A DNA stretch of 46,380 bases from CAZQKE01 sp964593865 (GTDB lineage Bacteria > Chloroflexota > Anaerolineae > JAAYZQ01). Below, piece after piece: positions 1 to 6,939 of this stretch (positions are counted from its first letter, which is position 1; the number at the start of each line of letters is the position of its first letter). Both the position numbers and the translations under genes were made by a program. Location: positions 1 to 46,380 of the forward strand of contig CAZQKE010000127.1 of assembly GCA_964593865.1 (NCBI GenBank), given 5' to 3'. The notes beneath the pieces were generated by a model. That model had not been told where the DNA came from. It did no database searches and was given only the letters and a program-made list of their open reading frames with translations.

Positions 1-1259
1 GCCACCAGCGCGATCCCGGAGATGCCGAAAAAGATCAGCGGTCGCCAATTGACCTGCGCCAGCAGCCCCGCCGAGGCGGTCGGCGTTGGGGTCGCGGTCG
101 CGCCGACGGGGGCCGCCGTGCCGCCTTGCCCCGGAGGCGGCGCAATTCCACCTTCCCCGCGCATCCACGGCGGGCCGCCCCGACCGGCCGGTCGCCCCCG
201 CTCCATCTCGGCGACGACGGGAGCCGTCGGCTCCCAGGCGCGGATGAAGCTAACCAGCGCGTTCAACTCCTCATCGCCGAGGCGGTCGCCCCAAGCCGGC
301 ATGGCGGTATCCGGCACCCCTTGGGCGATGATGGTCTTGATCGCCAGGTCGTTGGTTTCGCCGAGGAACCCCTGGACGTTGAGCGCAGGCGCGATGGGCC
401 GCCCCTGGCCCTCGGAGCCGTGGCAGTGGGCGCAGGTTGCGGCGTAGATCTGCCCGCCCCAGGCAACCACATCGGGATCGCTGACGGCGATGACCGGCGG
501 CGCCGCCGGAGCCGGGATCGCCGCAGCGGGCAACGAATCCCAGCGGCGCAGCGTCGTCACCAGGTCGGCGATGTCGCGCTCCGTGAGCGCATTGTCCCAC
601 CCGGCCATCAGCGTACCCGGCACTCCCTGGGCGATGATCCGCGCCAGGTCGTCATCGGTCAACCGCTCCCGCATCTCGGCGGTGTTGAGGGCCGGGCCGA
701 GGGACGTGCCGCCCCCGTCCGCTCCGTGGCAGGCGACGCAATTTTCGGCGTACAGCGTCAGGCCGTGGACCAGGGCCTCCCCTTCGGGCAGGCCGGCGAC
801 CAGCTGCAGCGTCTCGGTGGAGACGGTCGAAGCAGCAGGCCGAGGCGGCGTCAGACCCATTTCGGCCACCACCTCCGCCGTATCCCCCCAGTCGCCGTAG
901 TAGATCAGGGCGATCAGTTGATCAATCTGGGCGTCGTTCAACATCCCGCCCTCCTCCACGCCGTAGGGCGCCATGGCCGTATCGTACCGCCCCCGCTCAA
1001 TGGTCTTGAACAGGGTGTCATACTCCATCGTCCGCAACGCCTCAGAATCCAGGGGAGGATACGCGCCTACCCCCTCGCCCGCCGCGCCGTGACAAACGGC
1101 GCAGTTTTCCGCATAGAGCGGCATGGCCGCGGCAATCGCCTCCTCGCGCAACTCTTGCCTGGCGGTCTCCATCCGGCTGCTTTCGCGCCAGGCATAGATG
1201 GGCAGCGCGATGACGATCACGGCGGTTGCAATAATCCCAACGATCATTTGCTTGCGCAT
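1..1259 (-). CDS. membrane-anchored triheme cytochrome c (3' end beyond window)
   Basis: Reading leftwards from the ATG at 1259 gives about 419 codons with no stop before the window edge, so the gene is partial. Three c-type heme sites are visible: CAVCH (residues 53-57), CVACH (174-178) and CAHCH (276-280), each in its own roughly 100-residue cytochrome c domain. The N-terminus is a hydrophobic anchor (about residues 4-23). After the third domain comes a Gly/Pro/Arg-rich and then Pro/Thr-rich linker and the start of a second hydrophobic segment at about residue 402. An AGGAG ribosome site precedes the ATG, 11 nt after the Rieske stop. By position it is the electron acceptor of the bc-type complex encoded upstream. 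A C-terminal membrane segment after three heme domains is less usual than a simple soluble cytochrome c. Confidence 0.9.
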   Translation of the reverse strand, partial: MRKQMIVGIIATAVIVIALPIYAWRESSRMETARQELREEAIAAAMPLYAENCAVCHGAAGEGVGAYPPLDSEALRTMEYDTLFKTIERGRYDTAMAPYGVEEGGMLNDAQIDQLIALIYYGDWGDTAEVVAEMGLTPPRPAASTVSTETLQLVAGLPEGEALVHGLTLYAENCVACHGADGGGTSLGPALNTAEMRERLTDDDLARIIAQGVPGTLMAGWDNALTERDIADLVTTLRRWDSLPAAAIPAPAAPPVIAVSDPDVVAWGGQIYAATCAHCHGSEGQGRPIAPALNVQGFLGETNDLAIKTIIAQGVPDTAMPAWGDRLGDEELNALVSFIRAWEPTAPVVAEMERGRPAGRGGPPWMRGEGGIAPPPGQGGTAAPVGATATPTPTASAGLLAQVNWRPLIFFGISGIALV

Positions 1260-1270
1260 CCTATCACTCC

Positions 1271-1747
1271 TCAAGCGTACACAACTTGCGATGGATCAAA
1301 CTTTTCCCGTTGGATCACCGTGCCCGTATCCACCTTGACCATGCCGTCTTCAATGGTGATGGGGAACAGGTCCAACGGGCGGGGAGCGGGCGGATCAATG
1401 ACCTCGCCGGAGGGGTCAAAGCGGGCACTATGGCAAGGGCAGATGAACTCGCCCGCCGTCGCATCCCACGGAACGGCGCAGCCCAGGTGGGTGCATTTGC
1501 GGTACAGGGCCAAGAAGCCGCCGTCGGGCAGGCGGCTGAGGAAAAAACGCCCTTCGTTGAAAGGAGTCACGCTGCCCGGCGGGAACTCGTCCACATGCCC
1601 GGCGGTGATGACGCTGCCAAAACTGCCCTCGGCGATCCGGGGCTGGGAAAAGGCCAGAGCCACGCCGCCCGCCTCCGCCAGGGCGACCGCGCCCAGGACC
1701 CCCCATGCCATCTTGAGAAAATCCCTGCGGGTTGTTTCTTCCGACAT
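1271..1747 (-). CDS. Rieske iron-sulfur protein of a bc-type complex
   Basis: 158 residues from the ATG at 1747, chosen over an upstream in-frame ATG because AGGGA lies about 8 nt before it and the protein then begins as a Tat substrate (twin-arginine RRDFLK at residues 7-12, followed by a hydrophobic stretch). The 2Fe-2S site is complete: CTHLGC (Cys85, His87, Cys90) and CPCHS (Cys103, Cys105, His106). That gives two Cys and two His ligands plus the usual Cys90-Cys105 disulfide. It transfers electrons from quinol bound at cytochrome b to the c-type cytochrome encoded 11 nt downstream. It is short for the family, with a minimal cluster-binding fold and little beyond it. Confidence 0.95.
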   Translation of the reverse strand: MSEETTRRDFLKMAWGVLGAVALAEAGGVALAFSQPRIAEGSFGSVITAGHVDEFPPGSVTPFNEGRFFLSRLPDGGFLALYRKCTHLGCAVPWDATAGEFICPCHSARFDPSGEVIDPPAPRPLDLFPITIEDGMVKVDTGTVIQREKFDPSQVVYA

Positions 1748-1771
1748 TTTTGCTTCCCTCACCATGCAATC

Positions 1772-3160
1772 TCACAGCCACGGGGCGGTCAGGGCCATGC
1801 CCTCGCCCCGGAAAAAGATGCCGACTACCGTCAGAACCACAAAGCCGGTCAGCAGCAACACAAAGATCGCCTGCTTGGCCTCACAGGCGGTGGCCTTGCC
1901 CACACGACGCAACAAGGTGTAGTAGGCGATCAGGCCCAGCAGCGAAGCCGCCAAAGGGACGATGCCGTTGCTGACAAGGGTGGGCAGGCTGGGCAACCAG
2001 GCAGGCAAGTTGATCCAGTACTCGTCCAGCAACACCAGCGTCGGCGTCAACACCAGACCGACGGCGACGCTCAGCAAGGCCAGCCATCGCCCGCGCCGAG
2101 AGCGGAACCAGATGCCCACCGAATCCATGTCGGCGTCCAGGTAGGGCAACAGGGCCAATGCGCCCAGGGCCAGGGTGGGGATGACGAGGGCGGCCACAAC
2201 GGGGTGAAAGTGGAGCAGCAGCTCCTGCAATCCCAAAAAGTACCAGGCCGCCTTGGCCGGGTTGGGTGCGTGGTCGGGATCGGCGATCCCCTCCAAAGGC
2301 GCAGGCACAACCATTGCCCACAAGAGCAAAGCGGCGATGGCAACCAGGGCGACGGTCAGCTCCATGAGCACCAGGTTGGGGATGGTGGTTGTGCGCTCGG
2401 CTTTTTTCACGGGTGGTTCATCCGCGCCGCGCGGGATGGTCAAGCCGCCGTCCTTGCGCACCCGCCAGAAATGGTAGGCCATGATCACCATCATCGTCGC
2501 GGGGATGACGGCGATGTGCAAAGCGTAGAAATTCCGCAGCGTCGCCGCGCCGACCTCGGCCCCGCCCAGCAGCAGGTTGCCCAGCCAATCGCCGATCAAG
2601 GGGATGTAGCCGATGAGGCTGGTGGCGACGGTCACGGCCCAGAAGGCCAGCTGATCCCAGGGCAACAAGTAGCCCGTAAAGTTGGCGCCGACGGTCAGCA
2701 GCAACAGGGCCAACCCCAGCAGCCAATTGAACTCGCGCGGCGGGCGGAAGGCCCCGGTGAAAAAGACCCGCAACATGTGCAAGGCGACGACCAAGATCAT
2801 GGCGTTGCCCGCCCAATGGTGCAGGTTGCGCACCAACTGCCCGAACCAGATGTCCGTCCGCATGGCCACGATGTCGTTGTAGGCCGATTCCGGTGTGGGC
2901 GTATAGACAAAGAGCAGCATGACGCCGGTGACGGCGAGCAGCATCGCCAGCAGCGCAGACAGGCCGCCCAGCCCCCAGGTATAGGTGAATTGGAGGCTGC
3001 GCACCGTGACCTGGGACGGGTGGATGTGCAAGATCAGGTTGTCCATCACCAACCGCAAACGGGCGCGGCGATCCCGGGGGAACAGGGGTTCCCGGACCGC
3101 CGAACGCCAGATTCGTTGGGCCAGGCCCATCGGTTGAGCATCCGATCCTTGTTGGGACAT
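1772..3160 (-). CDS. cytochrome b of a quinol:cytochrome c oxidoreductase (fused b6/subunit IV type)
   Basis: 462 residues from the ATG at 3160, with GAGGAGG directly upstream; an in-frame ATG at 3196 lacks such a site. Heme-ligand His pairs lie in 'LHHWAGN...ALHMLR' and 'ALHIAVIP...AYHFWR'. The second pair is HX14H, the spacing known for b6-type proteins. A PEWY-region equivalent follows as PNPAKAAWYFLGLQELL, so the subunit IV part is fused to the b6 part. Additional membrane helices follow to the C-terminus. The variant quinol-site motif (AWYF rather than PEWY) is known from several non-proteobacterial bc complexes. First gene of the operon, 24 nt before the Rieske start. Confidence 0.94.
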   Translation of the reverse strand: MSQQGSDAQPMGLAQRIWRSAVREPLFPRDRRARLRLVMDNLILHIHPSQVTVRSLQFTYTWGLGGLSALLAMLLAVTGVMLLFVYTPTPESAYNDIVAMRTDIWFGQLVRNLHHWAGNAMILVVALHMLRVFFTGAFRPPREFNWLLGLALLLLTVGANFTGYLLPWDQLAFWAVTVATSLIGYIPLIGDWLGNLLLGGAEVGAATLRNFYALHIAVIPATMMVIMAYHFWRVRKDGGLTIPRGADEPPVKKAERTTTIPNLVLMELTVALVAIAALLLWAMVVPAPLEGIADPDHAPNPAKAAWYFLGLQELLLHFHPVVAALVIPTLALGALALLPYLDADMDSVGIWFRSRRGRWLALLSVAVGLVLTPTLVLLDEYWINLPAWLPSLPTLVSNGIVPLAASLLGLIAYYTLLRRVGKATACEAKQAIFVLLLTGFVVLTVVGIFFRGEGMALTAPWL

Positions 3161-3208
3161 ACACACCTCCTCACTTTCAAACCCGACCCTGAGCATATCC
3201 CATACTTT

Positions 3209-3295
3209 TGAAAAAGTTGCGAAGAAGGAATGAAAAACCTGTGGATGCGGGCAGGGGGTTCACACGATCCGCACATCGCTTTCACAACTTTTTCA
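3209..3295. promoter_or_regulatory. inverted repeat in the divergent cytochrome b / secreted-protein promoter region
   Basis: TGAAAAAGTTG at 3209-3219 is repeated as its exact reverse complement CAACTTTTTCA at 3285-3295, separated by 65 nt. This 220-bp stretch between the divergent starts at 3160 and 3381 must hold both promoters. An 11-bp perfect dyad of this kind could be a paired operator for a looping regulator. No convincing -35/-10 pair could be assigned here, so the role is inferred from position only. Confidence 0.4.
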
Positions 3296-3380
3296 CATTG
3301 TCGTGCTATCCTGGGCGAGCATCGGGAACGGGGCAGAACACCCGTGGCCGATGAAAAAGTTTGAGGAGGGAAATACCATT

Positions 3381-4097
3381 ATGTGGAAAACAATAGTCGT
3401 CGGTGTGTTGGCAATGATCGTCGTCGGAGCAGCCGGAGTCGGCATTTACGACGCCTGGCAGAACGGCGGGTTGATCTCCGATGCCGAAGCCGCAGCAGCC
3501 GAGGCCACCCCCCAAGATGTGTACGCCGCCGCGCCGGGCGTCCAGGTCGGCGATATGGCGCAGTTCGGCCCGCAGGGGCAGAACCGCGCCTGGACGCAGG
3601 ATCAGAACGGTCACGCAGGTTCGGGCCGGTGGCAGGAGCAAAACAACCAGGGCCGGGGACACCGGAACGGCAAGAGGGGCCGGGGCCACCAGGGCGGCGG
3701 GGACGCCGCAGCCGCAGGCCGGGGCCATCAGGGCGGCGGGCAGTCGCCCCACGGTCGCCGGGCGCAGATGCAGGAAGGAACCCACACCGGCCAGAGCCAG
3801 GTTCCTCCGGCGGATGAGTGGGTGACGCAGACCGGTGTAGTCGTCAGCGTGGAGCAGATGGCCATGACCATGACCACCGATGCGGACCAATCGCTGAGGG
3901 TGGAGCTAGGGCCACCCTGGTTCTGGTCCTCCCAGGGGGTGACGTTCCAGCCCGGCGATGAGGTTGAAGTGCTGGGCTTTGAGGCCGACGAAGGATACGG
4001 CCCCGTCTTTCAGGCCGTGACCATCACACGCCTGAGCGACGGCGCAACGCTTCAGCTCCGGGATGACCGGGGGGTTCCTCTGTGGAGCGGACACTAG
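3381..4097 (+). CDS. secreted or anchored Gly/Arg/His/Gln-rich protein of unknown function
   Basis: 238 residues from the ATG at 3381, preceded by GAGGAGGG about 10 nt upstream; in-frame ATGs farther upstream lack such a site. One N-terminal hydrophobic segment (about residues 5-23) is a signal peptide or anchor. Residues about 70-140 are low-complexity and rich in Gly, Arg, His and Gln, with GRGHQGGG occurring twice. Residues about 145-238 form a compact beta-rich domain (EWVTQTGVVVSVEQ, PWFWSSQGVTFQPGDEVEVLGFEA) resembling small OB-like domains of secreted proteins. I do not recognise a named family. The His-rich segment could bind metal. It is divergent from the bc operon and followed by a strong terminator, so it is probably monocistronic. 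Confidence 0.75.
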   Translation: MWKTIVVGVLAMIVVGAAGVGIYDAWQNGGLISDAEAAAAEATPQDVYAAAPGVQVGDMAQFGPQGQNRAWTQDQNGHAGSGRWQEQNNQGRGHRNGKRGRGHQGGGDAAAAGRGHQGGGQSPHGRRAQMQEGTHTGQSQVPPADEWVTQTGVVVSVEQMAMTMTTDADQSLRVELGPPWFWSSQGVTFQPGDEVEVLGFEADEGYGPVFQAVTITRLSDGATLQLRDDRGVPLWSGH

Positions 4098-4117
4098 ACG
4101 GATAGGAACCACCGGCG

Positions 4118-4159
4118 GGGGCGCAAGGCCGCAGAAAGCGGCTCTTGCGCCCCTTTTTT
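4118..4159 (+). terminator. rho-independent terminator
   Basis: GGGGCGCAAG (4118-4127) pairs perfectly with CTTGCGCCCC (4144-4153), with an inner GCCGC/GCGGC stem around an AGAAA loop, followed by TTTTTT (4154-4159). It lies 20 nt after the stop of the Gly/Arg/His-rich protein gene and separates it from the liv operon. Confidence 0.93.
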
Positions 4160-4304
4160 ACAACCATCAGGCCCTCGTCCGATCTCCGGCAAAGCCACCT
4201 TTGGAGCACAAAATCCTCACCGGCTCCCGTTGCCCTATGCCCTACCTACGACAACTGCTGAATTGCCGGGGGGATTGCGATTGCCGGAGGGCGTTTCTGG
4301 GCAC

Positions 4305-4333
4305 TTGACAAATCTATCGGACTTGAGTATAAT
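4305..4333 (+). promoter_or_regulatory. sigma-70 promoter of the liv operon
   Basis: TTGACA at 4305-4310 and TATAAT at 4328-4333 are both exact consensus, with a 17-nt spacer. Transcription would start near 4340, giving a leader of about 135 nt before livK. The rest of 4160-4304 shows nothing recognisable. Confidence 0.9.
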
Positions 4334-4384
4334 TCCCCCGGCCGTTGAGGATAGGACACGTAGCAGCGCAAAGTGAACGGTTCC

Positions 4385-4474
4385 ATGAGTAGAAAGGAGG
4401 TGATCAACGCACGCCAAAACTGTCCGTCTGGCAGATCGTCACCAAATTTTCAAGAAAAAAGGGAGGAGATTTAA
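4385..4474 (+). other. livK leader: possible 29-codon upstream ORF containing an extended Shine-Dalgarno
   Basis: An ATG at 4385 opens a 29-codon frame ending at TAA 4472-4474, two bases before the livK ATG. Codons 2-7 of this frame are the sequence TAGAAAGGAGGTGATC (4390-4405), a 16-nt perfect complement of the usual bacterial 16S rRNA 3' end. No start codon lies at a normal distance after it; livK has its own GGGAGGAG site at 4461. The upstream ATG has no good ribosome site, so translation of the peptide is uncertain. GGTGA (4399-4403) can also pair with TCACC about 38 nt downstream, which would partly hide the motif. The peptide has no run of Leu, Ile or Val codons, so classical attenuation is not indicated. 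Confidence 0.4.
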
Positions 4475-4476
4475 CC

Positions 4477-5691
4477 ATGAGAAAGACATTTGCAATTCTG
4501 ACCGTTCTGCTCATTCTGACCACAGTATTGGCCGCGTGCGACATTGGAGGCTCCAAGTTTGAATGCACCGACGCCATCGGCTGCGTAGACATCGCACCCG
4601 GCGATCCGATCCGCATCGGCTATGCTCTGGTCCTGAGTGGCGCCAATGAGACCCTGGGCATCGACTCCAAGCGTGGTGTCGAGATCGCAGCCTACGACAA
4701 GGGCGAAATCCTGGGTCACCCCATTGAGCTGGTAGGCGAGGATTCGGAGTGCAGTGCAGAAGGTGGCCAAAAGGCCCTGACCAAACTGACCTCCGACCCC
4801 AGCATCATCGGCATCATCGGTACCAACTGCTCCAGCGCAGGCGAACCGGCCTCCAAGATCGCCTCCGATGCGGGCATGGTGCTGATCTCGCCTTCCAACA
4901 CGGCCCCTTCGCTGACCGACCCGAATCAGACCTGGAACCCCGGTTACCTGCGCAGCTGCCACAACGACAAGGTGCAGGGTAAGGCCATGGCCGAATTTGC
5001 CTACAACGAGTTGGGCGTGCGCAAGGCAGCCACCATCCACGACGGTAGCCCCTATGCCGAGCAGCTGCAGCAGGTGTTCGCCGACAACTTTAAGCAGCTG
5101 GGCGGGGAGATCACCACCCAGGAAGCGGTCAACGTCGGCGATACCGACATGCGCCCCGTGCTGACCAAGATCGCCGCCACCGGGCCGGAATTCCTCTACT
5201 ATCCCATCTTTATCGCCGAGGGTGCCCACGTCACCACTCAGGCTAAGGAAGTAGCCGGGCTGGAGAACGTCATCCTTGCCGGGGCGGACGGTATGATCTC
5301 GCCCGACTTTATTGCCGCCGCCGGTGAAGCCGCCGAGGGCATGTACATTTCCGGCCCCAAGCTGACCTTTGAAAACCCCAAGTACGACCACTTCTTGCAA
5401 GTACACATGGAAAAGTACGGCGAGAAGCCCCTGAGTGCCTTCCACGCCCATGCCTATGACGCGACAATGATGCTCTTCGCCGCCATTGAAAAAGTCGCAG
5501 TCCAGGATAAGGACGGCACATTGCACATCGGCCGCCAGGCCCTGCGCGACGCCCTGTACGCCACCAAAAACTTTGAGGGCATCACCGGCATCCTCAACTG
5601 CAACGAGTACGGCGACTGCGCCGATCCACAGATCACCGTCAACCAGATCCAGAATGGCGAATACGTCCCCGTCTGGACCATGGGGCAGTAA
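4477..5691 (+). CDS. livK: branched-chain amino acid ABC transporter substrate-binding lipoprotein
   Basis: 404 residues. A lipoprotein signal peptide ends in LAAC with the lipidated Cys at residue 21. The mature part is a type I periplasmic-binding fold of the Leu/Ile/Val-binding family (IRIGYALVLSGANETLG near the start, then the two-lobed pattern with GIIGTNCSSAGEPASKIA). It would sit outside the membrane and deliver substrate to the LivH/LivM channel encoded downstream. The start is set by GGGAGGAG 8 nt upstream. Related binding proteins can also take urea, amides or aromatic compounds. The adjacent Leu/Ile/Val synthesis cluster favours branched-chain amino acids, but the substrate is inferred. 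Confidence 0.92.
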   Translation: MRKTFAILTVLLILTTVLAACDIGGSKFECTDAIGCVDIAPGDPIRIGYALVLSGANETLGIDSKRGVEIAAYDKGEILGHPIELVGEDSECSAEGGQKALTKLTSDPSIIGIIGTNCSSAGEPASKIASDAGMVLISPSNTAPSLTDPNQTWNPGYLRSCHNDKVQGKAMAEFAYNELGVRKAATIHDGSPYAEQLQQVFADNFKQLGGEITTQEAVNVGDTDMRPVLTKIAATGPEFLYYPIFIAEGAHVTTQAKEVAGLENVILAGADGMISPDFIAAAGEAAEGMYISGPKLTFENPKYDHFLQVHMEKYGEKPLSAFHAHAYDATMMLFAAIEKVAVQDKDGTLHIGRQALRDALYATKNFEGITGILNCNEYGDCADPQITVNQIQNGEYVPVWTMGQ

Positions 5692-5704
5692 CCCATCTGT
5701 TAGT

Positions 5705-5745
5705 CAGACAGGCCTGGCAGGTCCTTCTCGGACCTGTCAGGTCTG
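5705..5745. repeat. imperfect palindrome between livK and livH
   Basis: CAGACAGGCCTGGCAGGTCC (5705-5724) pairs with 5730-5745 around a TTCTC loop, with small mismatches. It has no T-tract on either strand, so it is more like an intergenic palindromic repeat than a terminator. It sits directly before the terminator-like hairpin at 5769. Such structures after a binding-protein gene often protect the upstream mRNA. Confidence 0.6.
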
Positions 5746-5768
5746 TTCCATAGATCACAGTAGGGGAA

Positions 5769-5797
5769 GTAGGGCAAGTGCCCTACTCGTTGTTTTT
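5769..5797 (+). terminator. terminator-like hairpin between livK and livH
   Basis: GTAGGGC (5769-5775), loop AAGT, GCCCTAC (5780-5786), then a T-rich run TCGTTGTTTTT (5787-5797). The stem is only 7 bp and the T-run is interrupted, so partial termination is likely. That would make more binding protein than permease, a common pattern in such operons. Confidence 0.6.
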
Positions 5798-5852
5798 CAA
5801 ACAGATTTGACCAACCGGATCTGAACTTGAAAAGGATGGAGAAGGGTAAAGC

Positions 5853-6926
5853 ATGTTTCAACGTCTGAGAAAACGTTGGCAGAACATTGACGTTCTAGAC
5901 CTGGTGCTGTGGGTCTTTCGCACCGTGATTATCATTGCCGTTGTATGGGGCGTAGTGGCAACCATCATCAAAAACCCCTACTCGCCCAAGGCATGGATGG
6001 ACCTGTTGGTCTTTGGCATTGCCCAGGGCAGCCTTTACGCCCTCATCGCTCTGGGGTACACCCTGGTCTACGGTGTCCTGTTCATGATCAACTTTGCCCA
6101 CGGCGAGTTCTTTATGAGCGGTATCTTTACCGCCACCGTCTTTGTCGCAATCCCTTTGAGCAAGACTCCCTTCTGGAACCGCTACTGGGTCCTCTCCTTG
6201 CTCATCGTTGGTGCGGTGGCGATGGCCGTCTCCGTTGCTATTGCCGTTCTCACGGAGCGAGTCGCTTATCGGCCCTTGCGCTACGCTCCGCGGCTGGTCC
6301 CCCTGATCACGGCCATCGGCGCATCGTTCTTCTGGCAATACTTTTTCCGGGGATTGTACGGCTCCGGCGTCACCGCCTTCCCCACCGTGGAAGCCCTGCA
6401 AGGGACTCTGGACATCGGCAAGGTCAGCATCCTCTGGACGCAGGTTGCCGTCATCATCTCCTCCATCATCCTCCTCGTCATCCTCTACTTCTTTGTCATG
6501 CATACCAAGACCGGCAAGGCCATGCGGGCCGTCGCTGAAGACAAGCAGATCGCCGCCCTGATGGGCATTGACGTAGACCGCATCATCGTCATCACCTTCG
6601 CCGTCGGCGCGGCCATGGCCGGGGCTGCCGGGCTGTTGTATGCCTTGCTGTACCGCCAAGTCTTCTTCCTGATGGGGTTCATCCCCGGCATCAAAGCCTT
6701 TACCGCCGCCGTCCTGGGAGGAATCGGCAACGTGACCGGTGCAGCTCTGGGCGGCCTCTTCCTGGGCATGTTTGAATCGGTCGGCCCTAACCTGATCCTA
6801 GAAGGGCTGGGAATCCCGGCAGCGAACCAGCTAAAAGACGTGTTCGCCTTCACCATGCTGGTCCTGGTCCTTATCTTCCGGCCTCAAGGGATCATGGGCG
6901 AGCGGCTGGCCGAAAAGAAGGCGTAG
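5853..6926 (+). CDS. livH: branched-chain amino acid ABC transporter permease LivH
   Basis: 357 residues with about eight hydrophobic segments. It carries family signatures such as IAQGSLYALIALGYTLVYGVLFMINFAHGEF (about residues 54-84) and RAVAEDKQIAALMGID, the cytoplasmic loop that contacts the ATPases. It forms half of the transmembrane channel with LivM. A GGAGAAGGG site precedes the ATG. About 50 residues lie before the conserved core, including one extra N-terminal membrane segment. The stop is 13 nt before livM, so the two are cotranscribed. Confidence 0.94.
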   Translation: MFQRLRKRWQNIDVLDLVLWVFRTVIIIAVVWGVVATIIKNPYSPKAWMDLLVFGIAQGSLYALIALGYTLVYGVLFMINFAHGEFFMSGIFTATVFVAIPLSKTPFWNRYWVLSLLIVGAVAMAVSVAIAVLTERVAYRPLRYAPRLVPLITAIGASFFWQYFFRGLYGSGVTAFPTVEALQGTLDIGKVSILWTQVAVIISSIILLVILYFFVMHTKTGKAMRAVAEDKQIAALMGIDVDRIIVITFAVGAAMAGAAGLLYALLYRQVFFLMGFIPGIKAFTAAVLGGIGNVTGAALGGLFLGMFESVGPNLILEGLGIPAANQLKDVFAFTMLVLVLIFRPQGIMGERLAEKKA

Positions 6927-6939
6927 AAGGAGGGAAACG

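Noticed and set aside
126..3211. Large plus-strand open frames over the cytochrome operon (598 and 641 codons)
   Set aside because: They are antisense shadows of the cytochrome c, Rieske and cytochrome b genes, which carry clear heme and cluster motifs; the antisense products have no recognisable domain.
4385..4474. Leader-peptide attenuator for the liv operon
   Set aside because: The 29-codon frame has no cluster of Leu, Ile or Val codons and no competing terminator hairpin follows it, so classical attenuation is not supported.
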